Of a stretch of 64,000 bases of DNA, positions 1 through 10,374 are shown piece after piece; within the stretch, counting starts at the first letter, position 1, and every line of letters starts with the position of its first letter. The stretch covers positions 1,612,001 to 1,676,000 of the forward strand of contig OZ287695.1 of assembly GCA_965649825.1 (NCBI GenBank), given 5' to 3'. This DNA is from Penicillus capitatus. Taxonomy: Eukaryota; Chlorophyta. Made by a program: the position numbers and the translations under genes. Below the pieces are notes generated by a model. The model did no database searches and was not told the DNA's origin. It worked only from the letters and a program-made list of their open reading frames with translations.

Positions 1-742
1 TGTATAGTCTTGCAGGCAAATGGGACAGGATACTTGATCACTGCGTGGCTCATGAGTCGGATTGCCACAGTCAAATAGTTCTGTATCGAATTCGATCGTT
101 TTCAGCACTTTGACTTCGTCCCTTGTAATAGCTGGAGGCGTTGGATGACCACCAAACAACTCATACAGCTCATCATATGAAAGGGTGTCAACAATCGTCT
201 CCATTTGACGGTAGACGTACATCAGTTGCCAAGGGACAGAGCCTAGGCACCACCACCATACAGTCTTAGGTCAGTCCACAAGGCATGCAAACAGCACCAT
301 TGGTTTCTGTTATTCGACGAGCAATTGTGTGAACGCGCGCTTGCCATCGTGATGTCAGTAAAAGACGGGGATTGCCGATGGCGACATCGAGCAGCTGTTG
401 CAAATCTCGGCAATGCAAATTCTATCAAAGCCCTCAGGTCATCATTTCTCTTAAGCAGTGTGAGAGACGGACCAAATCTATGGTTATGGGATCGGAATGG
501 TCTTCATGGCTAGAAGTCCGTCTGCGATTTCGTCGCCGAACACGACGACGACGTATAACTACACACCAGTAAACACGGTTCACAGTTGGCAGACAACAGG
601 TACGCATGTCTAGGAAGAAAAGACAAGACGATGTCAAACGAGGCGCTCGCATTAATGATATCGCGCAGTCGTTTTGTTGTGGACTGTGAATACTACCGGC
701 TCCGGCAGTGAGACAGGCGCCAACAATCAATTGCGGCAACAT
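1..742 (-). CDS. RING-finger protein with signal peptide, 3' part beyond left edge
   Basis: Partial gene; its 3' end lies outside the window. Read with introns removed (exons about 742-701, 558-473, 405-285, 242-1), it starts MLPQLIVGACLTAGA, a short signal-peptide-like segment, then an arginine-rich stretch, a helical segment with LLDVAIGNPRLL, and finally CPICLQDY near position 10-30, the first cysteines of a RING finger. RING proteins are usually E3 ubiquitin ligases; a role in the secretory pathway or a membrane is inferred only from the signal. The exon pattern is supported by a paralogue at 47207-47887 that keeps the same splice positions. Confident about the family, less about the exact joins. 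Confidence 0.65.
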
Positions 743-1378
743 TGTTGGAAAATTGCCCCCTCGTCTTCGACGCGCTAAAATGACGCACAAGGCGCAAAAA
801 TGGAGTTTGCTTAATGCAGCGAGATCCCGCGTATGATGTATTTGAAGAAGCGACGGTCAGCAGTGGCATCGATCACCTGCCATCACAGTAGAATGTGAGC
901 TTAGGGGACCGACGGTTTTCTCACCATCGCGGGATTCGGTTCACTCTTATCTGGTGAGATGTCCATCGACGGAGCGTAGGCGGGATGTGTGATGTCTAGA
1001 GCTTAGTGCCAGGTCTACCTTCCCAGAGCTTCGAAATTTCCGCGTTGGAAAGGTACAGTTGTCTCGTTGCGGAGTAGTGGGGACCTCAAGAAGGGTGCAT
1101 TATCTAGATATTTGGTTATCGACGGGTTTTCGCACACTGTGCACCGATCTTCTTTGAGAGAGGCATTGCCAAACCCGAAACAGTATCCCACACGCTTTTA
1201 CACAATCTCACGCATTTGAAGACACTCATCTGTAGGCGGAGATTTCGAGTGTCGGCGTCGAACCGACAAGTGACCAAAGGGAATTAATCGTCACGCTATT
1301 CGATATTCAGAGCACATCCACATCAGCAGATGTTGTCATCTCCGAGAACTTCTAGGCTCCCTGACTGCTCGCTGTCTC
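743..1378. other. gap with no recognisable gene
   Basis: Upstream of the left-edge RING gene. It may hold 5' exons of the exon at 1379-1825, since a cag acceptor sits just before that exon. I saw no RNA gene or repeat here. Confidence 0.4.
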
Positions 1379-1825
1379 TTGCAGGCACTGATCGAACGCG
1401 AACACGAATTCCTATTTACTGCCGTTTGGCCGTATACCATGGATGGTGGTCGTGAACCTGGCAAGGCCGTCATTTGTTGTCGATGGAACGATGAAGACTA
1501 TCGCCGAACACGTTGTCCTCCAGATGTCTTTCAGCAAAAGTTCGGTAGACATGGAATTGAGAAAGTGTACAGGTCAGACAACTTGAGATCTGATACATAC
1601 CTGAATGACACTTTAAGTAGGGATGACATACTTCCATGTAGAGTGTACCTTCGACACTGCTACCTGGCTGCAAAAAACCTGATATCTCCCGTTGCTTTGG
1701 ACAACTTTTTGGACAACTCCTTTCTGGGAGACCGAGAGACGACAATTCGGGAGTACCTAAACCGGCATCCAGAGATCTTGACGACCGAGCCTCCCGCAAG
1801 TGTGGCCCCTCGTTACTCCGGCTAG
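1379..1825 (+). CDS. unassigned exon, about 148 codons, C-terminal part of a protein
   Basis: An open frame follows a splice-acceptor-like ttgcag at 1379-1384 and ends at a TAG. The product has a protein-like composition (ALIEREHEFLFTAVWP near the start, a late helical part with AAKNLISPVALDNFL, then REYLNRHPEIL) but I do not recognise the family. No convincing start codon is visible, so it is probably the last exon of a longer gene whose upstream exons would lie in 743-1378. The antisense frame 1470-2006 is weaker and judged a shadow. Confidence 0.4.
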   Translation: MQALIEREHEFLFTAVWPYTMDGGREPGKAVICCRWNDEDYRRTRCPPDVFQQKFGRHGIEKVYRSDNLRSDTYLNDTLSRDDILPCRVYLRHCYLAAKNLISPVALDNFLDNSFLGDRETTIREYLNRHPEILTTEPPASVAPRYSG

Positions 1826-3940
1826 TCTGCTTCCTCTTATCGAATGAGAACAGTAAAATGATCGATTGTCTTTGTACCCTGAATGTGGAAAGCAAACAAA
1901 TGGCCGTGTCCAATCGATCCGAAGACATGCGCCTGAGCAAGAGAGTTGAGTACACAAGCCGTGCGTTTGTGGCGAATGAGTGGGATATTCGGATTCTAAA
2001 GCGCAAGGCCCCGTAATCGACGACAAAAGCTCGGGTATCCCCTGGAAGCTAGATTTCGTTCGCGGAAATGAACGCCGTCTTTGGTGACGGTCCACGATGG
2101 TTATCAAAGCCGGGAGGTCGCCGCCTCGAAGGACCCGTCGCTCTGACCGTCTCTCGCCGACACATATTGTCCGCATCGTCCGCGTCGACCGACGGAACTT
2201 AAACTAGGAAACTGCACCTGCTACTCACCGAAAAGCTTCGAGGAGCAGAAAATGCACCGCATGGCGCGAACACCATTTGCTTGGCATACGCCGAGGCGCG
2301 CAGTCGTGAACAGACGGGTAGACTTGGCCTTTCGGACGACGCATAAGACGGAGCATGTAAAGCGCGACTGCAAAAACGGAGCGTTTGGAATTGTGGCTAC
2401 GAGAAAAAAGTCACGCTCCTTCGGCTAAAAGAAATCGAAGGTCGAGGGGACAAAAGTTTTTGTCCGGGTGGTGACCCTACGTCGGCCCCCGAACTTAGCT
2501 CGACGCTGTCCTTTCCCCGCCGTAACCCATCCAACTCGGCGCGGGCTCGCCAGACACAACCGGGTTAACTCTGATGGGACGTCCCTCCTCTGTGTCCGGC
2601 GCAGGAATCGAACCCCCGCGGTCGTACTTCTCGAACTGGTCCAACTGCACCATCCGCTTCGGGTCGATCCCGCAGTCAAGAAGACGCCGGCCCCATCGTA
2701 TGCCCACCGGTGACGACTTCGCTGACGACTCCCCCGATCACACCCTGACGACTTTGTCCGCCGTCCACCGCGCGCCTACGACCTCCAAAAGCACATTCTT
2801 GACGACTCTCCTGATTGCTCCTTGACATGTCAAGTGGACAGACACGTTATTGCTTCGATTCTATACGCCCGGATCCGAAAAACGAACTCCGTTGTCCTTG
2901 TTGCGGCGTACAAGATGGAGAGGCAGCTCTAAACCATCCGGCGGATGGTTTTCGTTGACGTGTCACCTCAACTTTCGAAGTTGCGTGGTATGTCAGGTTG
3001 AAAATAAGGGTCTCGCTAGAAACTTATTTTTTTGCAGCTTACTTGTTGTCGGCCTTTTGGTATTTCGTCTTCGACCAACATTGTATATTCTGTCCACATC
3101 TTCAAGTAGGTCGATGGTAGTTCTTAGCGAACTCGGTGTGTAACGCCCGTTTTCTTGTAAAGAGTCGCGAACGGTTTGTAAATTATCTCTTTTCACCGTA
3201 AAAGAAACATTTCTAGGTAGGCGATGCCGATCATGCCAGCATAGTGGGTCAATCTTGTTTGCGTGTTCAGGGTACGTTGCCTCCGATGTCTAGGGTCTTC
3301 TTTGCTTTTAAGTTTATTCTTTACTAATGGTTTCATCGCGTGCTGCTTGTGCCTGTTTAAAGTCCGCTGCCCGATTCAGACTTCAAATGATTATTGCAAG
3401 ATAACTTATACACTTTGGTTTAAATCCGATAACGAGAGCACTCTTTCTCTTGCATATCCCCAAAGCAACCCTAAGTTTGGATTAGACTCGGCTGAGTCGT
3501 GTTGACTTTACGATAGAGTTCGTGCATTGAAGATTCGAGTTGTCACACCTAACGTACATGATGAGCTCATCGCGCGTCTTTAGAATGGAACGATCTATCT
3601 GTCGGAAAACGGGTTCGATGGCGAGTAAATTGATGCAACAACTACTATGAAAACAAGTATGAAACTGTTTGTTTGTGCATTCTCCTTTGTAAAACTCTTG
3701 TTTTCGGGTTGTTTTCTCGAGGATTTTTATACTATCCGCATTGTAATCAATCAATTTCTTCTGACACGATGGAGATTACCCAGGGAAGGTTACAATCGTC
3801 CATCCAACGGAGAGTGAGTATTGTCTATCGTGTTCCACGGGGCATTCGAGGGGACTCTACATGAGCGCTCCTTATCATTTTAACAGAACGGCTTCCTGGA
3901 AAGTGACTTGCACAGAAGCTAGACAAACAAAAGTTTTCGT
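1826..3940. other. gene-poor stretch, AT-richer from about 2.9 kb
   Basis: No coding region could be supported. At 2590-2660 the minus strand carries sequences like the internal A and B boxes of RNA polymerase III genes (TGGTGCAGTTGG and GGTTCGATTCC, 38 nt apart), but no acceptor stem forms, so it is not called a tRNA. From about 2900 to 3860 the DNA is visibly richer in A and T. The right limit is the outer border of inverted-duplication arm A. Confidence 0.4.
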
Positions 3941-4466
3941 GTCGTGAGTAGGAGGTATACCAAGCCAAAGGAAGTGAGGTGTGTTATGAGTGACATCGAC
4001 GAGTCCGATGGTCCGTTTGATTTGGTCCATTGTGGACACCGGGGTCGGATGAGAATCCGCACCAAACTCCAAGAAAGAAAGAAGATACCATGCGAGTCTT
4101 GAGAAGTTCATTTCTCGTCTTTTAGAGTACATAGGGTTTACCATTCGTCTGACTCCGTTGTGCCCACCTCTGACAAGCCATCTCCGGCCAAGCGGCCAGA
4201 GATCGGACGCGGATTCTGCTTCCCAGGGCAAGCGCGTCGCACAGCACAAGGCAGTCGTGTTGCGCGTGCACTGTTAGTAATAACCACACGCGCGTCAACA
4301 GATGGACAGAACAGACAGGGTTCGTCAGAATAGCTAACCGCAACGCCAGTCGTGGGCCGACCGTCCTTTCGAACCGTCGCGTGATCGTGGTGGTGATTTA
4401 GTCCACTGCCTTAAGAAAGAGAAGCCACAAGATTCGTTTGTCGTCGGTAGTGCGTGCCTCAGCAGC

Positions 4467-6208
4467 GTGTGCTCCAATTCTTTCTTTCTGCCAGAGCACT
4501 CAAACTTCCAGGGCTTCTTGGGCCCAATGCAGAGAAACCACAGGGTCATCGCCGCTGCCTTCTTCGCGGTGTCCGTTCTCCTGCTGTCCTCGTGGTTCGG
4601 AGTGCTGGAGGGCCCCATTCAGTTTCAAACCGCGCGCTGGCAGGGACAGTCGTATCCTCCGAGGGCTTCCAACACCGGGCAGACACCGCGATGCCGAGAC
4701 CCCTCGTCCGCTCCTCCGCGGCAGCTGCCATATCAGATTCCTTCGCGGTCGGGGACCCTGTGCCTCCCGCGCCGTTCCGCGTGGTCCAGTTCCCGCGTCT
4801 GACGGACGCCGTCTCCCGCGTCTGCTCGCAAGACTCTGAAGGCTGTCTGCTCTACGAGCAGTTCATGCGAGCGCTCAGCCAGCGGGCGACGTTCGCCGGC
4901 TCGGGGGCCCGTCTCCACGTCGTCCAGCTGGATCCTCTGGTCTGGCTGCGCAACGTCGACGAGGTCGTCTACGGACACGTGGTCGACGAGATCGCCGACG
5001 GGATCAGGACTTCGCGGGAGCACATCCGGTTCAGGGGATCCGACTTCCTCCTCGTCTGCCTGACGCGCTACTGCCAGAGGTTCGCCGAGGAGCTCGCCCC
5101 GATCATCTCGAAGGACATGGGAACGCGCGTCATCTTCGCCGGGGTGGACATCGACGTCCACCGACTCAAGTGGCCCTGTCCGCTGAGGCTGATCAGGATC
5201 GACGCGGGGAAACTTGCAGACCTGGGCCGACTGTCGGACGAACTCGTGCACCTGGCCAGCGTCATGGTCCATCGCTCGAACCGATGGATCTGCTACGACG
5301 GGGAACGCGCGGCGAGCTACTTCGGAGAGCACACCGCGAACAAGTCGGCCGGCGGGATGTGGTTGGAAGAGTATCCAAACGCCGCGTCTGTCGGAACGGG
5401 AGACATCTGCCCGTGCTGTGTCTGTTTAGGCAAAACCTGCTCATGTGTCACATCCCAAAATGCGGCAGCACCATGACGACGTTGTTGGTCCGTCGACTCA
5501 TGCACAGGGAAGACTGGAATTCGACGAACGGTGGCCTGCCTCACAATCCGTCGAAGAACGGGGTGATCTATGTCGGAAACAAAGAAGCCTTCCAGCGGAC
5601 GAAGGCGAGTTCCACTGTTTGCTCTGCCGAGTCCTTACGTTCCCTTTGGACTCCAGAGGATCTACGACGACCCGCATGTTATAAATGCCGTCATCGTCAG
5701 GCACCCCATAGCCCGATTGCTCTCTGGCTACTTGGACAAGATAGTAGCGCGTTCTGAGTACTGGCGAATAGAGGATCTTCCAGCCTACGTCGCGGAGTAT
5801 GGAGTTCCAAGCTTTCCGCAGTTTGTCGACTTTCTGTTCGAGAAATACCCGGATCCCTACAACGTCGACGACATCCATTTCAACATCCAATCAAACCACT
5901 GTGGCCTGCAGCACCACTCCATGGACTTCGTAGGGCATCTTGACGATCTCGGTCCTGACTTTGAGGAGTTCGCCAAATCCGTAGACATCTGGGACGACTA
6001 CGTGTCGACTGGCTGGGGAAAAGACGGCTCCCAGGCATTCGGTGCGAAGTCCTACGAAGAAGTCCAGCACCACTCGGAGGACCACCTGTGGGAGCAGTAC
6101 ACGACTGAGCTGGCGAACAAAGTCTTCCAGTACTACAGGGACGACTTCCTCCGCTTCGGTTTCTCCCTCCAGTCGATAATGGACAGAGAGCCCGACAGCC
6201 ATCCCTGA
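4467..6208 (+). CDS. membrane-anchored carbohydrate sulfotransferase, arm A copy with N-terminal frameshift
   Basis: Counterpart of the intact gene at 25600-27341. Three exons fit: 4467-5385, 5430-5604 and 5657-6208, the second intron having a GC donor. Exon 2 encodes HIPKCGSTMTT, the 5'-phosphosulfate-binding motif, and exon 3 encodes RHPIARLLSGY, the 3'-phosphate-binding motif, as in Golgi sulfotransferases using PAPS. The first 300 residues are an unfamiliar domain. Relative to arm B one base is missing near 4655, which separates the membrane anchor (VIAAAFFAVSVLLLSSWF) from the rest. An alternative ATG at 4454 keeps the downstream frame open but gives a different, non-hydrophobic N-terminus. 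It is either a pseudogene in decay or a copy with altered localisation. Confidence 0.75.
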
Positions 6209-6400
6209 TCATCGCTGCTTCGTCTTTCTCGACTTCTTTGCACGGAATACCTTGTTTGATGCGATTATTTCTTTCTGGGCGGAGGAGCTTTCTTCTTTCT
6301 GACTGTTCTTGGTCTCTGCGAGCAAGTCTGCGTTGATTTCTGCGACGGTGCGAGGAAGGGGGCATCTGTCGTCTCAAGACCGGAGTCAATTCAAGACCGA
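6209..6400 (-). CDS. short conserved reading frame abutting the sulfotransferase stop
   Basis: On the minus strand, after a cag acceptor near 6365, a frame reads CPLPRTVAEINADLLAET, continues as a lysine- and glutamate-rich tail and ends KKSRKTKQR followed by TGA at 6209-6211, directly next to the sulfotransferase TGA at 6206-6208. The same frame survives in arm B with substitutions. It lies just downstream of the FKBP stop and could be a separate small gene or an alternative 3' end of FKBP. No start codon was identified and the family is unknown. Confidence 0.3.
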
Positions 6401-6480
6401 TGAGTCCCGTTTCTGTGACACGACTTTTTACAAAACTGTTTGCGCTAAAAAGACTCGCCGCGCGACCGCCGTCTTCGTTC

Positions 6481-7456
6481 TCACTCTTGTTCCTCGTCTT
6501 CCGTGTCCAGTCCTGTCGCGGAGAAACGAGACTCGAGGTCGTCGTCGCCTCCGATCCACGCTGACCTGGAATGTAGAGCAGTTGGACGTCGATGACGAGT
6601 GGAGTGTTCGCCTCGACCCTCGGTCTGCAACCAGTCCACGTCTGTCTGTCTGTCTGCTGGATGCTAATCACCTTCCGGGCGCCGCCTTCAGGTCCTTCGT
6701 GAACCCGAGGCTGCCGGGAACGTAGAGACGACGCGTGCTGCCGACCCTCATCGTGGACAGACCCTCCTCCAGTCCCGCCAGGACCTGCCCGCCTCCCACC
6801 CTGGACGGGCCGCTCGGTCGTCGGCTGAAGGATGGAGACTGCGAACTCGCCTGATGTCGTAGGGCACGTTGCGCTCCTTGCTGCTGTCGACCTGCTGTCC
6901 ATCCCGAGTCAGTGTGACCACGTGCGCGACCACCTGCGACGAACGACCGACTGCCTCGACGGAATCCTCATCGCGTTGGATGCCTCGCCAGGAATCCCGT
7001 CGGCGGTTTTGGCCCTCTGCCGACGACCAGATCCTTGAATTGCAGTCCGGAGGATGTGGTCACCGTCTCGATGCTGTCCAGTCGGGCAGCACAGTCTTCG
7101 TCGCAGATCGGCGTGGTGGGCATCGAATCCGCCAGTCCCTCGCTGAACAGAGACAGACAGTCTTCCCGGGGCTGCGCCGACGAGAAACTTCTCACCCGGA
7201 CTGCAGGAACGGCGCGACGGACAGAGCGGTTCCGCCGATCAGTGTTCTTCTCGAGAGGAAGCCGTCCGTCTTCGGGGCAGATTTGTGAACGGGACGGACA
7301 CCCTGTCGAAACAGTGATGGCGAGCGAACGCCGAGTCGTCGCTCGGGATCTGTTCCGAAGACGGACGCGAACTTGTCGCTCGGCGCAGGGCGATCTGAAT
7401 TCGGCGCTCGGCCGAAGTTCGACGGCGTTGCGAATCTCCTTCGTCGTCGAACGCAT
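6481..7456 (-). CDS. thylakoid-lumen FKBP-type peptidyl-prolyl isomerase, arm A copy
   Basis: Same gene as 24369-25331 in arm B. The FKBP domain is recognisable (SSGLQFKDLVVGRGPKPPTGF, then VDSSKERNVPYDIR, MRVGSTRRLYVPG, ending LYIPGLDTEDEEQE), and the presequence holds a twin-arginine motif LSRRTLIGGTALSVAPF typical of lumen targeting. In the presequence arm A carries 11 extra bases (near 7323-7333, GCGTTCGCTCG on the coding strand). The frame to the RR motif closes only if a 29-nt GC-AG intron ending TTTCGACAG is removed, which I infer. Foldase of the photosynthetic lumen by family. Start ATG at 7456 matches arm B. Confidence 0.8.
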
Positions 7457-7477
7457 TCTGTCTAGAAATCTGTTGAA

Positions 7478-8456
7478 ATGGACACGATGTACGCAGCTGA
7501 TTGGATCGATTTGTTGGCAGTCCGTGTCATCGCCGACTTGTCTCTGATGTTCTCGATCGATGATTTACTGAGACAAAAGAGCGCAGCCGAGAGGCTGTCG
7601 GACGGACTCGTCCATCTCAAGGCCAAGCCTCCGAATGGGATGTTTCGTTGGGAAGGCGTTGTCAGTCGGAGTGGCATCGCCACTGCCGTAAACAATGTCA
7701 TACGACCCAAGGTCAACCTCCTGCCGTCGCAGCAGCCTCGAGCTCCTCTCTGCCTCAGGGACCCGGAACGTGTGACCACAACAGGACGGAGCGGATAGCA
7801 AACATCCTCACGTCGATTCCATTCCTGGCAGTAGGCGTCCACACCATACGGTCGACGATCGTTTTTTCCCCGAATTGTCTGAAGAGCCTCTCTGTCCAGA
7901 AAAAGGAGGACCTCTGCTGGAAAGCTGTATGGAGGGAGTCTGATAGGTGTGGGTGCTGCTTCGGGAATGTTCCATGCTTCGAAGGGTCGCTGGAGGGCAT
8001 TGGCCAGGAAGATCGATTACTGGACGTGTGCTGTGTCTGCCACGTGTTTGTCCAGATGTCTGTTTCCTGAAATGCCAAATGTGGTCTTTGTGGCCTGTCT
8101 GGGGATGATTCCCTTTCGGCCTCTGCTCGTCACCTCTCTGAACACAGTTGCTGCCGAGGTAGGCTTCCGATCGAAACACTTTGATCAAAGGTTTTCCTCC
8201 CACGATGTAGGCTCAGTTTCATCGAAGAAGCATTGATAATCATCGACTGAAAACTTGTCAGTTGCGGCATAATGCTGCCACCGCGATAGGGGGCAGCCTT
8301 TTCTTTGTCGAGAACAAACAAACTAAAATACCTTTGATGCATGCCGCATGGCATTTGGTCTCTTGTGTGGCTTTAGGCACAACGAATGGTCTGTTGTTAG
8401 ATGTCGAACAGACCACCATTGATTCGAGAACTGACGATCCCTGTCATCTTTACTAA
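7478..8456 (+). CDS. CREST-like multi-pass membrane protein, arm A copy, 5' truncated
   Basis: Exons encode IDLLAVRVIADLSLMFSI, then ILTSIPFLAVGVHTIR, then a segment GVGAASGMFHASKGRW followed by RKIDYW, and after an intron a last exon with MHAAWHLVSC. FHxS, RKxDYW and HxxWH spacings recall the CREST superfamily (alkaline ceramidase, Per1, PAQR), so an integral-membrane hydrolase-like protein is my best guess, not certain. In arm B the frame extends further upstream; here it starts at an ATG only 21 bp from the FKBP start on the other strand, exactly where arm sequences diverge, so the copy has probably lost its natural 5' end. Confidence 0.6.
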
Positions 8457-8654
8457 TGCACTCTTCCATATCTCGAAATTGAGAGACATAAATGGAGACA
8501 CGTTGCCTTGCTCTGGTTGAAAAACTAAACGCTTAACAAATGCCATGATATCGGGTGTAAGGGGGAACTGTTCTTCAATCGGACCGCAGATAGTATCGAA
8601 ACCTATCAATCGTTCGCAGAGTCGCACCAGACGCCAATCCTCCGCGGCATACAA
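8457..8654 (-). CDS. hypothetical frame
   Basis: A minus-strand frame (extending to 8397 inside the CREST exon) reads YAAEDWRLVRLCERLIGF and continues with a balanced composition, which makes it look coding. It has no recognised family, no confirmed start and overlaps the neighbouring gene, so it may be a chance frame. Confidence 0.2.
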
Positions 8655-9309
8655 AAATTTGATGACAGCACGTCGCCCACGGCTGACTGCGTTTTTGCCC
8701 GATCTTCATTGCTTATACGAAACATCGACGACTGTGTCCGCCGTCTGACTTTTCAAGATATCCGTCGCTCTATTAGGTTTCCTCCTGTAAGACAAACAGA
8801 CGGAAGTACCTTTCCCTCTCGAGAGAATAGAGCACATCGTTTCCTGCATCTCGCTATTTTGAATCCTGGAGTTGAGATTACAGATCTCCTTTGCCAAGCA
8901 ATACGACGCAGCATTCGGCTACTTGAACGCAGGTCGACGACAGATAGTACAGTCCAGACGGTTCTGCGATAAGTATGGAGGTGACTGACGTTCACAACAT
9001 ATAACCGCAGCGTCCCACGCTCAATTAAGAAGGGGATTAGGTCACGCCGTGATCTCTCTCCACTTCAATCGCAGCATTCGGCGCCGATCCTTTGGGTATT
9101 GAATGGCAGTCATGTGGCAATCGCTTCAGAATTTCATATCCACATGCATGAGAATGTCCACAGCGTATGTGTCGAGCCGAGCGGTTGGGGAGACTTAACA
9201 GCGCGGATTCGCTTCCATTTCATCCGCGGCTTTTGCATTACACAGGCACTTCGCACTTCGCTCTTGTTTTGACAGAAAGCATTCGCAACCTCCCTATAGA
9301 TGCGACAGA
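8655..9309. other. gap with no supported gene
   Basis: Short opposing frames at 8709-8995 overlap each other on both strands and neither resembles a known family. Nothing else was seen before the RRP46 start codon. Confidence 0.4.
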
Positions 9310-10247
9310 ATGAGTCAGTCGCCGATGGAAGACGATAGCTCGAGACGCCCGGATGGCAGATTGCCTGAAGACATGAGATCTATGGGTAGCGCCGCCTTTC
9401 GTGTTTGCCCTTGACGTTTCAGGCTAGGTCGTCTTTGCTGCAGATATCAAGACGGGCGAACTGCGTCAGCCTTCCGGTTCAGCGTCGATGTCGGTCGGCT
9501 CTACCCGAGTTCTCGTTGCCGCGTACGTCTTCCTATCCGGGCGGTCGCTCGTTATCCAGACGGTTTTCCATCCACATGTCTGTCTAGTTATGGGCCCAAG
9601 CCTCTGGAACGTCGACAGGCTTTCTCCAGTACGGGAATTATTTCGTGTGACATCAAAACATCTAAAGGCGTGAGCAAAGTACAGTGATGATAAGAATTCT
9701 AACCTATCATGCCATTCTCTCTTTCGGATAGGAGACCTCGAGAATTGTTAAGAACGTGTTAGAGGCCACACTTCATTTGGAAACCTTTCCCAATGCCTGT
9801 TTGGAAGTCCAGGGGGTGGTCCTCCAGTCGGACGGTGCAGAACTGGGGACATTGATCAACACGACCAGTCTCGCTGTTGCACATGCCGGTATTGATATGA
9901 CGGATACAGTGACAGCCTGCCACATGGTCTGTCGCATAAGAGCGAGGATGGCCATTCCTACCAATGGTCTCTCTATCCCGCAGGTGGGGCATGGGGATGT
10001 CTTCCTGATGGATCCAACAGACAAGGAGCAACAAGAAGCAGACTTCGAAATGATCCTCGCTGCACATCCCTCTACAGATCAGGTAACGCGGCACAACAGA
10101 TCTTCACAGAGATCTCAGGTTGCGTGATAGGTATGCCATTTCTCTATGAATGGCACAATCGAGGATGCATTAATGACAAGAGCATTGGAGCGTTGTCTGC
10201 AAGGATGCGCCGAAATCAAAGAACGTATAAGAAATGCATTGACGTAA
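9310..10247 (+). CDS. RRP46: exosome complex component RRP46 (EXOSC5-like), RNase PH fold
   Basis: Subunit of the ring of the RNA exosome, which degrades and trims RNA in nucleus and cytoplasm. Spliced by eye: MSQSPMEDDSSRRPDGRLPED, then GELRQPSGSASMSVGSTRVLVAAYGPK, then EATLHLETFPNACLEVQG, LQSDGAELGTLINTTSLAVAHAGI, then LMDPTDKEQQEADFEMIL and a last exon MNGTIEDALMTRALERCLQ ending at TAA 10245-10247. The pattern GSAS, VYGP-like and LDPT-KQE-like segments fits RRP46 better than RRP41 or MTR3. Most eukaryotic ring subunits are catalytically inactive. Introns have GT donors. Assignment to the RNase PH family is firm, to RRP46 good. Confidence 0.8.
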
Positions 10248-10374
10248 CGTGCGTGCGCATCGAATTTCCCTTAAACCCAAAACTTACCAACATGTATTAT
10301 ATGATCGTTTCATGAGCCTATAAACCCAAGGGTACAATGATTCGGTTGTTTTTCATTATTGACGTGGCAAATCT

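Larger units (their letters stand above)
3941..8456 (+). repeat. inverted segmental duplication, arm A
   Basis: This block is repeated in opposite orientation at 19766-27867. It carries the sulfotransferase gene, the lumenal FKBP gene and a CREST-like membrane protein gene. From 3941 to about 8085 the arms are nearly identical, coding and non-coding DNA alike. From about 8085 to 8456 they are only diverged paralogues. At about 7494/7495 arm A passes directly from FKBP upstream sequence into CREST coding sequence, whereas arm B has about 3.6 kb there. Confidence 0.92.

Noticed and set aside
2590-2660. tRNA-like sequence on the minus strand (A box and B box matches)
   Set aside because: The boxes are only 38 nt apart, no acceptor stem forms, the T stem has a mismatch and the anticodon loop lacks U33. 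At most a decayed tRNA or SINE-like remnant.
3035-3110. U2 snRNA-like stretch (tcggccttttgg followed by an attctgtcc segment)
   Set aside because: Only 12 bases match the U2 5' region well; the GUAGUA branch-site-binding sequence and an Sm site are not evident.
5386-5429. Apparent frame break between the N-terminal domain and the sulfotransferase domain
   Set aside because: Explained by a GT-AG intron (44 nt in arm A, 43 nt in arm B) in the correct phase; the one-base difference between arms lies inside it.
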